A DNA stretch of 64,000 nt from Norana najaformis (Eukaryota > Annelida > Clitellata > Crassiclitellata > Hormogastridae). Positions within the stretch are counted from its first letter, which is position 1. Each line of letters starts with the position of its first letter. Made by a program: the position numbers and the translations under genes. The stretch is from assembly GCA_964023275.1 (NCBI GenBank), contig OZ029929.1, positions 1,203,001 through 1,267,000 on the forward strand, read 5' to 3'. Positions 50,850 to 61,804 of the stretch are shown piece after piece. The notes beneath the pieces were generated by a model, which had not been told where the DNA came from, ran no database searches, and saw only the letters and a program-made list of their open reading frames with translations.

Positions 50850-53777
50850 AGTACTTCGCAGTTGACGCTTCCGACACTTATAACAAACATCATCTAAGTC
50901 GACGCTGCTCAGTTGTTCTCCTCAAGTGTCTTATTTTCCTGAACCCTCCGACCAATAAGTCTTTACAGAGGCGCCAAATGAATGTGCGATTCTTCGTCCC
51001 GTTGAAATGTAACAAGACACTTTTATAGCGTCTTTTTCTCGCCCCTTAAAAGGCAATTCGCTGTCAGGTCATAACCCGGCGCTGATCGAAACAGTTCCTT
51101 CTGCGGAAGGCATGACACTACCTTATTATCGACGCTTGGGAGATTTTACGGCGGGTTATTGGGCGACCCGAGAAGCATCCGTCTGTTGTCAGGTTTGCGG
51201 CAGGCGAAGTAATTAACGGCCGGCGCTTTGGACATGCGTAGATGGCGGCGCTGTCTTTGAAGAACGCAGCGGCGGTACGATCAAAGGAGGACGGCTTGGG
51301 ATAAAGGCGGATGAGGGAAAGATAGAAACATGAAGAGGAGACGGAGGAGAATGAGGATGAAGAAGAGGCACATACTTACGTATATACGCAGATTCATAGA
51401 TACATAGATGCATACATACATACACCAATCTATCCATACATACATGTACACATACATATACATACATACATGTTTCACATACATATACACATACATATAT
51501 ACATAGATACAAGCGTACATCAATCTATCCATTCATACACGCTTACACATACATACATAACAGAAAATTCGAGAACTTCTACAGCGCCATTGTAATAATG
51601 CTCAAGGCATCAGTCGATGGTCGCTGCTAAGCAAAATTGTTGTCCAAGTCAAATTTCACGGTGAGTCAGGTCGAAAAGCCAAAGGGGAATTCAAGAGAAC
51701 AAGAGACAGAAAATAAGATGTCGATTCTATTGAGAGAAAGACAACGAGAGGAAATGGTCTTAAGTAATCGTAAGCTCGAGATTTCTACAGCACCCAACGA
51801 AAGTTAAGACTCTTGGATCTTGACCTGGAATCGAACCCTTCATGCCTATCGATTTAGTTTTGACGGAGCGCCTATGCATAAGCTGGTTCTCGTGACTTAG
51901 CCTTCCTCGGGCGCTGTAGAAATCTCGAGTTTTCGATTACGATTTTACGATTACGAACGGCCCGTGTCCTCGATGTTTTCAGCGAAAGACAAAGAGAGGA
52001 CCTGGTCGGGTTGCGACGAAGCACATACATAGAAGCATACGTGCTGCGTATGCGAGTATCTTGGTCACAAGTCTCGCAACTGTCCGCGAAACAATCTTCT
52101 CTGCCGCAATTCGTTGCAATTATCCGAGCGAGCGACCTTTCTAGCATCTGCATCAATACGTGCTCAGCCTCCTTATAGGCCTCATTAAGAGACCATAGAC
52201 CCATCGGCAGAGGCTGAAGCAATGGGATCCCACAGTGCCAGCTCCCGTTAATTGGCAGGACGGGACTAATCAAAGAGACCACATTATACGACTCGACTAT
52301 CGCCGGCAGTGACACCCAACCCCTCTTCCTTCAACCATTACATTACCCTTCCTTATCTTACACTCTTCCTTTCATCATTACATTACCTTTCCATATCTTA
52401 CACTCTTCCTTCAACCATTACATTACCTTTCCATATCTTACCCTCTTCCTTTAACTATTGCATTACCTTTCCATATCTTACCCTCTTCCTTTAACCATTG
52501 CATTACCTTTCCATATCTTACCCTCTTCCTTTAACTATTACATTACTTTTCCATATCTGACCCTCTTTCTTTAACTATTACATTACCTTTCCAGCCGACC
52601 GAAGAGTGCCACGGCCCCTAAATAAGGAGACTTAAATACAAAAATCCCTTAGGTATGATGGAGCAGAGCCAACGAGACAATTACGCATAAGGGTCAAGGG
52701 TTTCCATACGTTATCTTGCCTCGCCTTGCCGTACCGGATCAACCAACACCTGTGCAATAAGCCCGTATCTGAGGCAATCCAGCTGCGGATAATCCTTGTC
52801 CAATTAGCCGACTCTGAATCAAAGCCTCGCATTTAGTAGCCGGATTTAAGTCTCTCGTGGCCGCCGTCCAACTGCGTCGACTGCCTTCGTCGTCGTCGAC
52901 CATGAAAGTCCGACTTAGTCTGCAGGAATGCACGCAGTGACGCGCCTCGTTTCGTCATCGTCGTCGTCGTCATAATCATCATCATCTCATTATCATAATC
53001 ATCACCTCATCTTCATTGGAATCAGCAGCAGCAGCAAAATCATCTACATAATCATCATCATCATCATAATCATCTCATCATCACCTCATCACATCGTAAT
53101 CATCATCGTAATCATCATTATTATCACCATCATCATCTCATAAACATCTCTAACAAAATCATCATCGTCTCGTCATCGCAGTAATCATCGTGATCATCAT
53201 AATCATGAGTTCTTCACGCCAATCGTTTTCTCGGGCAATGAGTGGGAATAACAGATTCTTTTCAGATAAATTCAATGCTGTCCTCATATTTAATCCGTCT
53301 TGTTACGTCGAGATTTTTATCTGTTGTCCATCCATCAAAGTCCAAGCCGCCTTCCTCTGCTTCTCTTTCCTTCACATCTTTCCATGTAACGCACTGTCTG
53401 GGATTCGCCCCATACATACTGTTCCAATTAATGTCTGGACCAGCAGCTACTAATGCAGACATATGTCTTGTGGACTGACCTTCTGGATATTTGACCTGAT
53501 TGCGGTTTGGCTTTGGTGCGCCATCGCTTGATGCCTTGTGCATTAAACACCGGCGCATTAGAAGTTACTATTTAGTATACATCAAGGGGAGATTGTATGA
53601 CGCGGAAAAACATCGGGCGCCGCTTACCCAGAATTCCGAGCCTGTAGTTGATGGTGACGACGATCACGTGACCGTAGGCCGACAGCGCACTTCCGTCGTA
53701 GGGATTTCCGCTTCCGAGGTCAAAGGTTTCTCCGTGAACGAAGATCAAGACGGGCAAAAGTGAGACATCGCTTCGAT
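44249..53777 (-). CDS. NLGN: Neuroligin-like transmembrane esterase-fold protein, last five coding exons
   Basis: Minus-strand exons, 5' to 3': 53777-53628, 50585-50400, 47902-47047, 45645-45521, 45093-44249. Phases match at every junction. The first starts after one base of a codon, so amino-terminal exons are missing (none found up to 64000). The product reads as a cholinesterase-fold domain: LPVLIFVHGETFDLGSGN, VTINYRLGILG, FLSTGD, GNYALLDQIAALRWIQENI, GHGHG in place of the esterase GESAG elbow, FQRVILQSGSALSPW, AWHGDDLSYIF, WINFIKTG and EWPQFDAERQE. The last exon continues FRASRLALWLSLIPK, a Pro/Thr/Arg-rich stalk with TPLRG repeats, one membrane helix (GIALIVVVCIGCLLLALNVV) and an ~80-residue basic/acidic cytoplasmic tail. 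The layout and the LNVVLFVCVYRRK-type helix end match neuroligins, postsynaptic adhesion partners of neurexin. The catalytic Ser is Gly; the Glu and His remain. The tail ends SFHTSS, not the canonical PDZ-binding sequence. Confidence 0.9.
45340..45385. mobile_element. MITE-end-like fragment in NLGN intron
   Basis: ctgggcccgaaccccagggg, cctctataatcgacgccccc resembles an end of the 40124-40395 element. Confidence 0.35.
45895..46255 (+). repeat. (ACAT)n tract in NLGN intron
   Basis: About 360 bp of catacatacatacaaatat. Tyr/Thr/His- and Cys/Met/Val-rich ORFs in all frames are artefacts. Confidence 0.95.
46905..47040 (+). repeat. (TCTG/TCTC)n tract in NLGN intron
   Basis: tctgtctgtctgtctctctc runs up to 7 nt from the donor of the large NLGN exon (GT at 47046-47045 on the minus strand). 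Confidence 0.9.
48720..48825 (+). repeat. (TA)n tracts
   Basis: atatatatatatatatat at 48720-48746 and 48795-48812. Confidence 0.9.
49018..49190 (-). mobile_element. CR1/L2-like LINE 3' tail, antisense
   Basis: acagcgcccaacgaaagcca, cgggaccagcttattcacag, tcaaaaccaaattgataggc, ggttccaggtcaagacccaa, ggagggtggtgtttggaac. Confidence 0.8.
49285..50104 (+). mobile_element. CR1/L2-like LINE, longest copy in the window
   Basis: Encodes the RT thumb-to-end part: SFSDHITHLSSSYFMHIRDL, RRIRPMLDFKTASTIATSI, VHAKLAHCNSLFLNI, then frameshifts into NALARAVTK- and NHYIGLIYL-type segments, APLWNKLP, and the end HHHP. The tail is tttgactgagcgcctgtgaa, ttgggcgctgtagaaatctc, ggaattacgatt. At least two frameshifts make it non-functional. 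Confidence 0.85.
50650..50850 (+). repeat. (TCTA)n microsatellite
   Basis: Nearly pure tctatctatctatctatcta over about 90 bp, with tctg and ctag variants before it, 65 nt upstream (minus sense) of the 50585-50400 NLGN exon. Confidence 0.95.
51400..51555 (+). repeat. (ACAT)n tract
   Basis: acatacatacatgtacacat repeats in the NLGN intron. Confidence 0.85.
51560..51680 (-). mobile_element. LINE E 3' fragment, antisense
   Basis: gaacttctacagcgccattg, taataatgctcaaggcatca, gtcgatggtcgctgctaagc. Longer copy at 61805-62150. Confidence 0.7.
51765..51960. mobile_element. Two CR1/L2-like LINE tails in opposite orientation
   Basis: An antisense piece (taatcgtaagctcgagattt, ctacagcacccaacgaaagt) directly abuts a sense tail (ttggatcttgacctggaatc, gcgcctatgcataagctggt, cgggcgctgtagaaatctcg). 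Confidence 0.75.
52310..52595 (+). repeat. ~40-bp minisatellite
   Basis: About seven copies of a unit with ctcttcctttaaccattaca and ttacctttccatatcttacc. Confidence 0.9.
52640..52690 (-). mobile_element. LINE RT carboxyl fragment, antisense
   Basis: Minus strand reads [14 protein letters not shown], as in 29405-29775. Confidence 0.5.
52950..53210 (+). repeat. (CATCAT)n tract
   Basis: catcatcatcataatcatc repeats in the NLGN intron. Confidence 0.85.
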
Positions 53778-53814
53778 CTGGGCACAGAAATAAGAAAACC
53801 AGGAGACATACTCG

Positions 53815-53861
53815 CAATCGTAAACTCGGGATTTCTACAGCGCCCAACGAAAGCTAAGTCG

Positions 53862-53862
<1 letters not shown>
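53815..53862 (-). mobile_element. CR1/L2-like LINE 3' terminus, antisense
   Basis: caatcgtaaactcgggattt, ctacagcgcccaacgaaagc. Only about 45 bp remain, next to a (tta)n run. Confidence 0.7.

Positions 53863-53928
<66 letters not shown>
53863..53928 (+). repeat. (TTA)n microsatellite
   Basis: About 22 uninterrupted tta units, probably the expanded tail of the antisense SINE C that follows. Confidence 0.95.
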
Positions 53929-53929
<1 letters not shown>

Positions 53930-54265
53930 TCTGCATCTATGAAGCGCCGCTATCTAATGACTAAGCATCAATCGATGGCGCTGAACAATTGAGTGGAGGA
54001 CTTTCTCAAGGTCACTAAACAGTAACCATCTCAGAGGAAGAGGTTCGAACCCGTACTCTCCGCGTTACAAGCTGAGCTCTCTGACCAATCAGCTACCATG
54101 ACCTACATACACGCCGCGAGCTCTAGCCAATCGGCTACCAAGACCTACATACACGCCGCGAGCTCTAACCAATCGGATACCATGACCTACATACAAGCCG
54201 AGCGCTCTAACCAATCGGCTACCATGACCGACATACTAACCGAGCGCTCTAACCAATCGGCTACC
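53925..54265 (-). mobile_element. Multi-headed SINE C, antisense
   Basis: Read on the minus strand: five tRNA-like heads (gccgattggttagagcgctc, ggcttgtatgtaggtcatgg) followed by one full body with B box (GGTTCGAAC-like on the inverted strand at about 54045), then tail gatagcggcgcttcatagat. Confidence 0.9.
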
Positions 54266-54444
54266 GTGCCTCACTCATTTGTATCGCACTGCAATTTATT
54301 GCATTCCAGTGCATTGTATTGTACTGCGTGGCATAGTTGGGTATCAGTTGTTCCGCTGGGGTCCAGTAGTTGACGCGTCAGACAAAAATTCTCTGACGCC
54401 GTTTTTATGTAGCGCATATTCTGCTGTTATTTGAAACCCGACAA

Positions 54445-54605
54445 AAGCCTCCTTCTCTCCTTCCTCCTCCTATTCCTCTTCCTGCTCCTCTTCCTGTTCC
54501 TTCTCTTCCTCTTTCTCTCCTCCTCCTCTTCCTCGTCTTCCTCCTCTGCTCTTCCTCCTCTTCTTCCTCTTCCTCCTGTCCTCCTCCTCCTCCTCCTCCT
54601 CCTAC
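54445..54605 (+). repeat. (TCC/TTCC)n pyrimidine tract
   Basis: ctcctcttcctcctcctcct sequence. The ORFs over it are artefacts. Confidence 0.9.
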
Positions 54606-54778
54606 TTTGCTTGTGCATTCATCCCAACGCGGCATCTGTCACCTCAACAATTCCAGACAATTTCCCGATGACATCCAACCATCCTCCATCGCACTCTTCG
54701 CAACCCATTATGTGCCAAGCGAATGGGGCTTTTTCAGTCATCCATAATACATAATTCAAGGCGTCTGTTTACTTATAA

Positions 54779-55108
54779 GCGTTTACATTACGTTCTCCAT
54801 CTTACAGTATTTACATTACGTTCTCTATCTTTCAGTGTTTACATTACATTCTCTATCTTACAGTGTTTACATTACGTTCTCTATCTTACAGTGTTTACAT
54901 TACGTTCTCTATCTTACTATGTTTACATTACGTTCTCTATCTTACAGTGTTTACATTACGTTCTCTGTCTTACAGTGTTTACATTACATTCTCTGTCTTA
55001 CATTACAGTGTTTACATTACGTTCTGTATGCGTTCTGTATCTTACAGTGTTTACATTACGTTCTCTATCTTACAGTGTTTACATTACGTTCTCTATCTTA
55101 CAGTGTTG
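54779..55108 (+). repeat. 28-bp minisatellite
   Basis: About 12 copies of a unit with gtgtttacattacgttctct and atcttaca. As 28 is not a multiple of three, the array reads open in three frames and gives three false ORFs. Confidence 0.95.
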
Positions 55109-55109
55109 G

Positions 55110-56310
55110 CCTTCAGTCTAGAATGGCCAGCCTCTATTATCGCCCATGACAGCCAATCAGAGGTCGATGGACTCTTGACCCTCTAGCGGCGACTTTTTGA
55201 CGAATCCGATTCACTTCCGGCTTTTCTGTCAGCCGACAACAAGAGGGCGCCGTTTAAAAACGTGGCGCCAGAAAAGGGATTTAGCTACATTTACAGTATG
55301 CAATTCAAGGAGCAGCAGATTAGTGCTAGAAACGCTTTTCCTCCTTTTTCAGTCTCTCGTTTGTCTGCGTGGCTAAACAAAGACATTGTGATGTGCTGCC
55401 AAGCTCTTTTGTGTAACGGCTGCTGACAATAGACACTAGAGGCCAATAGGAGTCGTTTTTCTTGAATCTTATTTCAGAAGTCATGTTTGATAGTTTCAGA
55501 CATCTTTTTCAAACGGAAAGGGTTGGCAATGACATTTACGAGCTCCTTTTAGACAGCTCTGAGGTAAGGTAACGTCGACATCAAGGGCCCTGGCACACAC
55601 AAGGTGTCGCTAAAGTAGTGGATAATCGACCTTTGAAAAACAGTTTCCACCGATGCAATGTAGAAATCAACTCAAGGAAATTATAACGGCCCTGGCGGCC
55701 ATAATATGTAGCTAATTAATGTACAATCGTGGTTTAATTGGACAACTTTGAAAAAGGTTTGCACCGTGGCTATATAGTCAACTGAGTCATAGCTTAGGTA
55801 AACAAACTCCGCCATTGTCTTGTTTAGGGTGCCAGTCCCAAGCCTGGATAAAGGAGGAGGGCGACGTCAACGGCCTTTGATGCCATAAGATGTCTTTAAA
55901 CACTGGAACTACTACTACTAATCGGACGGACAATTCGATGTTCAAGAACAAGGCAAAGGGCGACGTCAACGGCTCTGTTAGCCGCAAGATATCTTGAGAC
56001 GATGGAAACTATTACAATGCAGAAAACTGAAGCTTTTAATCATCTTTGTTGTGATAATTCCGTCCTAACAGACAAATTGAAATTGTTCCTCGAACCTTCA
56101 TCGCTTTTCGCTTCAGTTGGTGTCTATTATAAACCGGCGTGACTTTTTCGTAAGACAGTAGTCAGATCACGTGTTTGCAGCCCGGAAGCTACAGATCCTG
56201 CGGGAAATCACGTGAGCACACAACCGAACTCCCATAAATCTTGTCGGTTAACGTCTGCTGCTGGTGAAGTGTGAACCGTGACCAAGCAGGTGCTTCCACA
56301 GTCGAGAGAG
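55110..56310. other. Non-coding stretch
   Basis: I see no gene or known repeat. Two similar ~60-bp segments with gggcgacgtcaacggc recur at 55860 and 55955. Confidence 0.4.
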
Positions 56311-56576
56311 GGCGCGAATCGTGTTTCGCGCGCCTTCGACACGCACTTCCACGTGACCTGACAAACGCACAAAGTCTCAGCTGCGACGAGACACACGTGA
56401 CTGCCCGTCACCGGAGAGGATGCCGGCTGGTCCTGCTGCTGGTGCCGCCACGAAATGATTCGGAAAGAATTTCAGAGTAAGAAGGCCGTATGCTGTATTG
56501 TCGTCGTCGTTGTTGTTGTTGTTGCTATTATGATTATGATTATTATTATTATTATTATTATCATCATCATCATCAT

Positions 56577-56623
<47 letters not shown>

Positions 56624-56776
56624 TATTTGTTTCATGTATTAAGCACCACTATCTGCTGACTAAGCATCAGTCGATGGCGCTGAACAACTGTGAGTGAAGA
56701 GCTTGAGGCTCAAGGCCCCAATTCAGTAACCGTCTGAGGGGAGGAGGTTCGATGATGATGATGATAACAATATTAA

Positions 56777-56820
<44 letters not shown>

Positions 56821-57095
56821 AGAAGAAGAAGAAGAAGAAGTAGAAGAAGAACAACAACAGCGACCACAAGAATAACAACAACAAGAATAACAACAACAAC
56901 GACGACAGTACAGCATACGGCCTTCTTTCTGTGAAATTCTTTCCACATCATTTCGTAGCAGCAGCAGCAGCAGGACCAGCTGGCATCTTCTCCAGGGACG
57001 GGCAGTCGCTTGTGTCTCATGGCAGCTGAGACTTTGTGCCTTTGTCAGGTCGCGTGGAGGTGCGCGTCGAAGGCGCGCGAAACACGATTCGTGTT
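56310..57095. repeat. Large imperfect inverted repeat with SINE C at its centre
   Basis: The left arm (about 56318-56515) and right arm (about 56897-57092) are reverse complements, e.g. cgtgtttcgcgcgccttcga against tcgaaggcgcgcgaaacacg, and ggccgtatgctgta against tacagcatacggcc. Inside them (gtt)n and (act)n on the left face (agt)n and (aac)n on the right. The centre (56640-56755) is an antisense SINE C. Confidence 0.85.
56640..56755 (-). mobile_element. SINE C, truncated, antisense
   Basis: ttaagcaccactatctgctg, actaagcatcagtcgatggc, tgtgagtgaagagcttgagg, accgtctgaggggaggaggt. It lacks the head. Confidence 0.8.
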
Positions 57096-57179
57096 ACAAG
57101 CCGAGCGCTTTAACCAATCGGCTTGCTGTCTGGATATATACAGTACGGTAGCTCGTTTTTGTGATTTTTGCAGCTGGTC

Positions 57180-57245
57180 AAGGGCGCAGATGCAGACACA
57201 GACAGACAGACAGACAGAAAGACAGACAAAAGACAGACAGACATG
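57180..57245 (+). repeat. (GACA)n tract
   Basis: acagacagacagacagacag-type repeat beside the inverted repeat. Confidence 0.85.
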
Positions 57246-57659
57246 ACTATCACGAAGTTCAGATCGATAAAAGCGTCTATGAATCTCAGTTCTTTTCCCC
57301 GAAAGCCACTGCGGTTCTGAATATGTGACTGACTTGCCTCGGAAGACTGGCGGAAAGGAAACTCTATCCGTATCTGTGTCTAAATTCACCGACGGTCGTG
57401 TTTCAGCAAAACAGACCGAGTTGTTGGTGGATTATTGTTACACGTCCGTCCACCTGTATCGGCGACTACAAACAGCGCTTTAATAATGTAATGGCAGTCG
57501 ACAGATGGCGGTCGGTACTTTTTCACACCGATGTATTCTGTGATGAGACTCTCCGTCTGTCAGTCTGTGTATCTGTACTTCCTTATGTCCGTCCGTCTGT
57601 CCGTATGTCTCTGTCTCTGGCCGTTCGACGCAGCCTATAGAATCGCTAATGACATCGCT

Positions 57660-58330
57660 CCCTGGTGTGTTGTAATTTCATTTAGAGAAAAGTGAGAGAA
57701 AAGGAGGAGGAATAGGAAAAGGAGGATGAGGAGATGGAGATGATGAGGAGGAGGAGGAAGAGGAGGAGGAATAAGAAGAGAGGGAGGAGGAGGTATGGAG
57801 GAAGAAGAGGAACAGTAAGAGAAGGAAGAGGCTTAGGAATGGAAAGAGGAGCAGGATAAGCAGGACTTGGAGAAGGAGGAGGAATGGGAAGAGAAGGAAG
57901 AGGAAGAGGCGTAGGAGTGAAAAGATGAGGAGGAAAAATAGGAGAAGCAGGACATGGAGGAAGAGGGGGAGGAATATAAAGAGAAGGAGCAGGATATAGG
58001 GGAGGAAGAGGAATAGAAAAGGAGGAGCAGGAGATAGGGGAGGAAGAGAAATAGAAAAATGCGGAGGAGCAGGAGATAGGGGAGGAAGGGGAATAGAAAG
58101 AGAAGGAATAGACGAAGGAATGGATACAGAAGGAAGATCAGGCGGTGGAGGAGAAGGAGGAGGAAGAAGAGGCGCAGACATAGAAAGAAGAGCTGGACAT
58201 GGAGAAGCAGGATGGATGGAAAGATGAGGAGGAATAGGAGGAAGAGATTGCCACATGGAAAGCCGAGGAGGAAGATGAGAAGGACACAGAGGATTCAGAA
58301 CAGACGAAAGAATAGGAATAGAAGAAGATT
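57660..58330 (+). repeat. Purine-rich (GGA/GAGGAA)n tract
   Basis: About 670 bp of aggaggaggaagaggagg-like sequence with a larger unit (ggagcaggagataggggagg). The 192-codon Pro/Leu/Ser-rich minus ORF is an artefact. Confidence 0.95.
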
Positions 58331-58334
58331 AGTT

Positions 58335-58535
58335 AGCTAATTAGATAACTCTATAGCGCCGGTGTCTAATGCGCAAGTCATCGGCATCAACCGATGGCGC
58401 TCCAAAATCAAGCCGCAGTGAGGTGGATAATCAGACAGTGAACTGAGACAGAGAGTCAGCCTACACTGGATCAGCAAAACGAAAAAGTAAGTCTTCAGTT
58501 GAGACCAAAATGGCACAAGAGACTGAGCGGAACTA
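58335..58535 (-). mobile_element. LINE E-like 3' fragment, antisense
   Basis: ataactctatagcgccggtg, caagtcatcggcatcaaccg, gagagtcagcctacactgga, taagtcttcagttgagacc. It resembles 61805-62150. Confidence 0.55.
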
Positions 58536-58539
58536 ACAG

Positions 58540-59625
58540 AGACAGACAGACAGGGAGACAGAGAGAGTGGGAGGAAGAGAGGGGAGGGAAGGAGTAGGGA
58601 GGGAGGAAGGCATAGAGACAGACAGAGACAGAGGGAAAGAGAGAGCAACAGAGAGAAAGAGAGAGATCCAGCCAGGTTGATTGGTCAGTTTCGGAGTCAG
58701 GGATCCAGGATTGTCAATCCAGAAGATATAGGACTCAGAGGCTGCGAAGGACACTCATCTTCTGTCTGTCTGTCTGTCTGCTCACCTGCCTGCCTGCCTG
58801 TCTGTCTGTCTGTCTGTCTGCTCACCTGCCTGCCTGCCTGCCTGTGTGTCTGCCTGTCTGAAAGTCATCTTGTTTCGAGGTCCGTGTTTTGTTTTACGCG
58901 TCCGTTCATTACATATTCCAGCAGAATATATTTGTAGCGTAAGTGATTATCGCATTTGCACGTGCGCGCGCACACACACACGTACAGGAGGGAGGGAAAG
59001 AGAGAAAGACAGAGAGAGAGAGAGAGCGAGAGACATAGACAGAGAGATACAGAGAATGTTTGTTAGGAAGACAAGCAGACCGAGAAACGAATCAAAGATA
59101 CGGTGAAAAAGATTCACTGGAGACTGGGGGAGACAGACAGGCAGAGTGGCAGAGACAGGGAAAAGGAGAGGGACATTCAGAGAGAGATAAACAGACGTGG
59201 GAGTGGTCTGTCTTTGTCAGGGAAGGCGACAGTGAGTAAGAGCAGAGGACGGTGACTAACCGACCCACGTGACAGAGAGAAATGGAGACTGAAAAGAGCG
59301 TCTCATTGGAAACGGTCGCTGGAGGAAATAACTCAGGGCTGGAAAACAGCTGGACACTTAAGAAACAGCCACGCCCAGATAGACAGAGAGACAGATACAG
59401 AGAACAGACAAACAGACAGACAGGCAGTCTTCACCTTGCTATATGCCTGCCTGCATACTTAAATGAATGCATGCCGGCAGGCCGGAAGAGGGACAAAAGA
59501 GAGACAATGAGAGGGACAAGGATAGAAATAGAGAAGAACACTGCGATGGATGAGGATAGGAAAAGAGAGGGACACGAAAGGGACAGAGAGAGAGAGAGAG
59601 AGGGAGGACGGAGGGAGAGAGAGGA

Positions 59626-59686
<61 letters not shown>

Positions 59687-59780
59687 AAGAGATAGAGGCA
59701 TGGAGAGTGGCAGAAGAGTGACAGCGAAATGAACAAGGAGGTTGACATCTAGAGGGACAAAGAGACAGACATGATGAGGA
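58540..59780 (+). repeat. (GA)n, (GACA)n and (CTGC)n low-complexity region
   Basis: Includes (tctg)n/(cctg)n at 58760-58860, (ca)n at 58968-58982, agagagagagagagag at 59585-59690 and many gagacagacag runs. No gene is seen in it. Confidence 0.9.
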
Positions 59781-60235
59781 AAATAAAGCGGGGAAGAGGA
59801 GAAGGACAGGGAGACAGACACGAAGAGAAACACAGAGAGATGTACACGGACAGGAAGAGCGACAGTGACCGGACGGAGGGAGTGTCGTACCCTTGAAGCG
59901 TGGCGATCTCAACGATGCCAATTGACTGCCGTTGGTCGACTTGTTACGACCCCAACCCTATGTCGTTTGCCCTCATCGTTCCAGTCCTCGCTGTCATCGA
60001 CGAGCCTTTGTTGACTGACCCTCGTCTACCCCGGTGGCCGTCCATCATCTCTTAACCGCCGCCCGGCTGAAGGGCCATTGATATCCAGCAGTGGATCGGG
60101 CCGTCGCCCGCAGGACACGGAGACCGCGCGCGAAACATGGATCGATGCAGCGCAGTGTAAGGGGACACGCTGCCCCCTACTGGAGGGCAACGTCAGAACT
60201 TCGGCCGCTTTGGGAAGGGGTGTGTTAAACCTACT
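59781..60235. other. No recognised feature
   Basis: GC-rich sequence with aaccgccgcccggctgaagg and atatccagcagtggatcggg. This may be the edge of a non-LTR element protein, but I cannot show it. Confidence 0.35.
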
Positions 60236-60239
60236 TTGA

Positions 60240-60530
60240 GAAGAAAAAAATGGGTTTTGGGTTCTGTTATTTTATACGAAGTAAGGGCTATCCATCTTCT
60301 CTGCTTCGAACTGACCGACACTTCACCTCTTGCAATTTCTGCTCAGGTCTTCCGCTCAAAACTGAAAACACGCCTCTTCCACAAATCCTATCCTGATTCT
60401 CCCTCTTCCCCTTATTTCACGTTCTGGTTCAATTCCAAACACTATCCGCCCTAGATGTTTATGTGCAATTGTACTTGCCTGCCTGGTTCTTGGATCTAGG
60501 CCTAGAACCGGACCCTTCTTGCCTATCGAT
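60240..60530 (+). mobile_element. CR1/L2-like LINE 3' fragment
   Basis: Encodes FELTDTSPLAISAQVFRSKL, KTRLFHKSYPDSPSSP, NSKHYPP and stop, then the start of the family tail (cttggatctaggcctagaac, ttgcctatcgattttga), where it is cut by the next element. Confidence 0.8.
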
Positions 60531-60715
60531 TTTGACGGAGGCACAATTCCTGGATCCCAAGCTCGGGGAAGACCTAAGATGACATGGATTGATAACATCA
60601 AGTCGTGGACTGAATTAACGTTCGACCAGTTATTACAAGAGACGAGGGACAGAAGCAGATGGCACAAAATTGTCCGTGGTGCAGCCAATCCTCGGCTCGA
60701 AGACGATTGAAGACA
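60530..60715 (+). mobile_element. RTE-type LINE pol carboxyl end
   Basis: Open to a stop: GRPKMTWIDNIKSWTELTFD, then RDRSRWHKIVRGAANPRLED. This is the familiar RGRPxxxWxDNIxxW...RDRWRxxVxxAANPR ending of RTE/Jockey-like endonuclease-reverse transcriptases. It interrupts or joins the previous LINE tail. Confidence 0.8.
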
Positions 60716-61240
60716 AGACAAGACAATTTGGGCTTTGGGTGGGGATCGCGAAGACTGAGGTAAGAAAGTGGAGGCTGAGGCCTTTTAGGGGGATTTGGGA
60801 ATCGGAAATCCCTCTGATTAGCGGCTCTAGTTGGTTCTTTTAAAGAGGCGCTGTTTAGAGTAGTAATTACTGTTTTGAATGGCCCCATTCGCCTTCAACA
60901 AGAATGGGCCTCAAACTCAACCTCTCAATGAAGAGTATATCTGGGGTTTAGGTCCTACTCCTGTTGATGGGTTTTGGACGGGTCAGGTTCATTCGTGTTA
61001 ATGGGTTTAATGGGTTGAGGTTCGCTCTTGTTCAGGGGCTTTAGGGGTGAGATAAACTCTCGTTGATGGGTTTTCTAGGGGTTGAGATTCACTCTTGATG
61101 GGGGGGGGGGGGCTTTGTGAGGATTCAGATTCGCTGTTCGTGGTGGGTTTTATAGGGGTTAAGGTTCACTCTTGTTGAAGGGTTCTATGGGGTGATATCC
61201 TTCTTTATTTATGGGGTTTTGGGTTTAGATTATATTGCGC
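60716..61240. other. Degenerate ~50-bp repeat
   Basis: From about 60950 to 61220, loosely repeated ttcactcttgttgatgggtt and ttaggggttgaggt units with an 11-G run near 61100. No gene is seen. Confidence 0.55.
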
Positions 61241-61249
61241 TGTTATCGT

Positions 61250-61520
61250 AATGCAAGAGGGGAAGATGAGAGACAGGGAGAAGAGGACAGGGAGAGACAG
61301 ATGGAGAGACAGAAAGTGGGAAAGGGATTGAGAGGAACAGAGAAAGTCATACAGAGACAGAGGGGTAGGAAGAGAAAGACAGAGAGGGTAAGGCGAAGGA
61401 AAGAGACGGAGAGATACAGACACAGACAGAGAGGGAAACATACAGAGAGGGAGGAAAGAGGAGGGAATGAGAGAGACACACGCAGAGAGACAGAGCCAGA
61501 AACAGACTGGGAAGAGGAAG
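61250..61520 (+). repeat. Purine-rich (GAGACAGAGAGG)n tract
   Basis: gggaagatgagagacaggga-type low complexity; both-strand ORFs are artefacts. Confidence 0.9.
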
Positions 61521-61804
61521 ATGATGTGGAGGGGATGTTGCGGAGAGATGAATTCTGGCGTTTTGTTTGATTACCAGCTGAAACCGGAGACCGAAGAACA
61601 AAATCTAAGGCGGCGCTAAGAGGTAAACCGCACAGGGTGTCGTCAGTTTCAGCGCCGCCCTCCTCGCCTTCGTCTGCATCGGAGTAGTGGAACGATTAGA
61701 AAGTCGTTAAAAGATGCAACAGGAAAATTGGCAACAACAACAGCAACAAGAGAATATTAAAAACTGAAGCAACACGAACCAGGGCAACAAAACAGAACAA
61801 CTAT

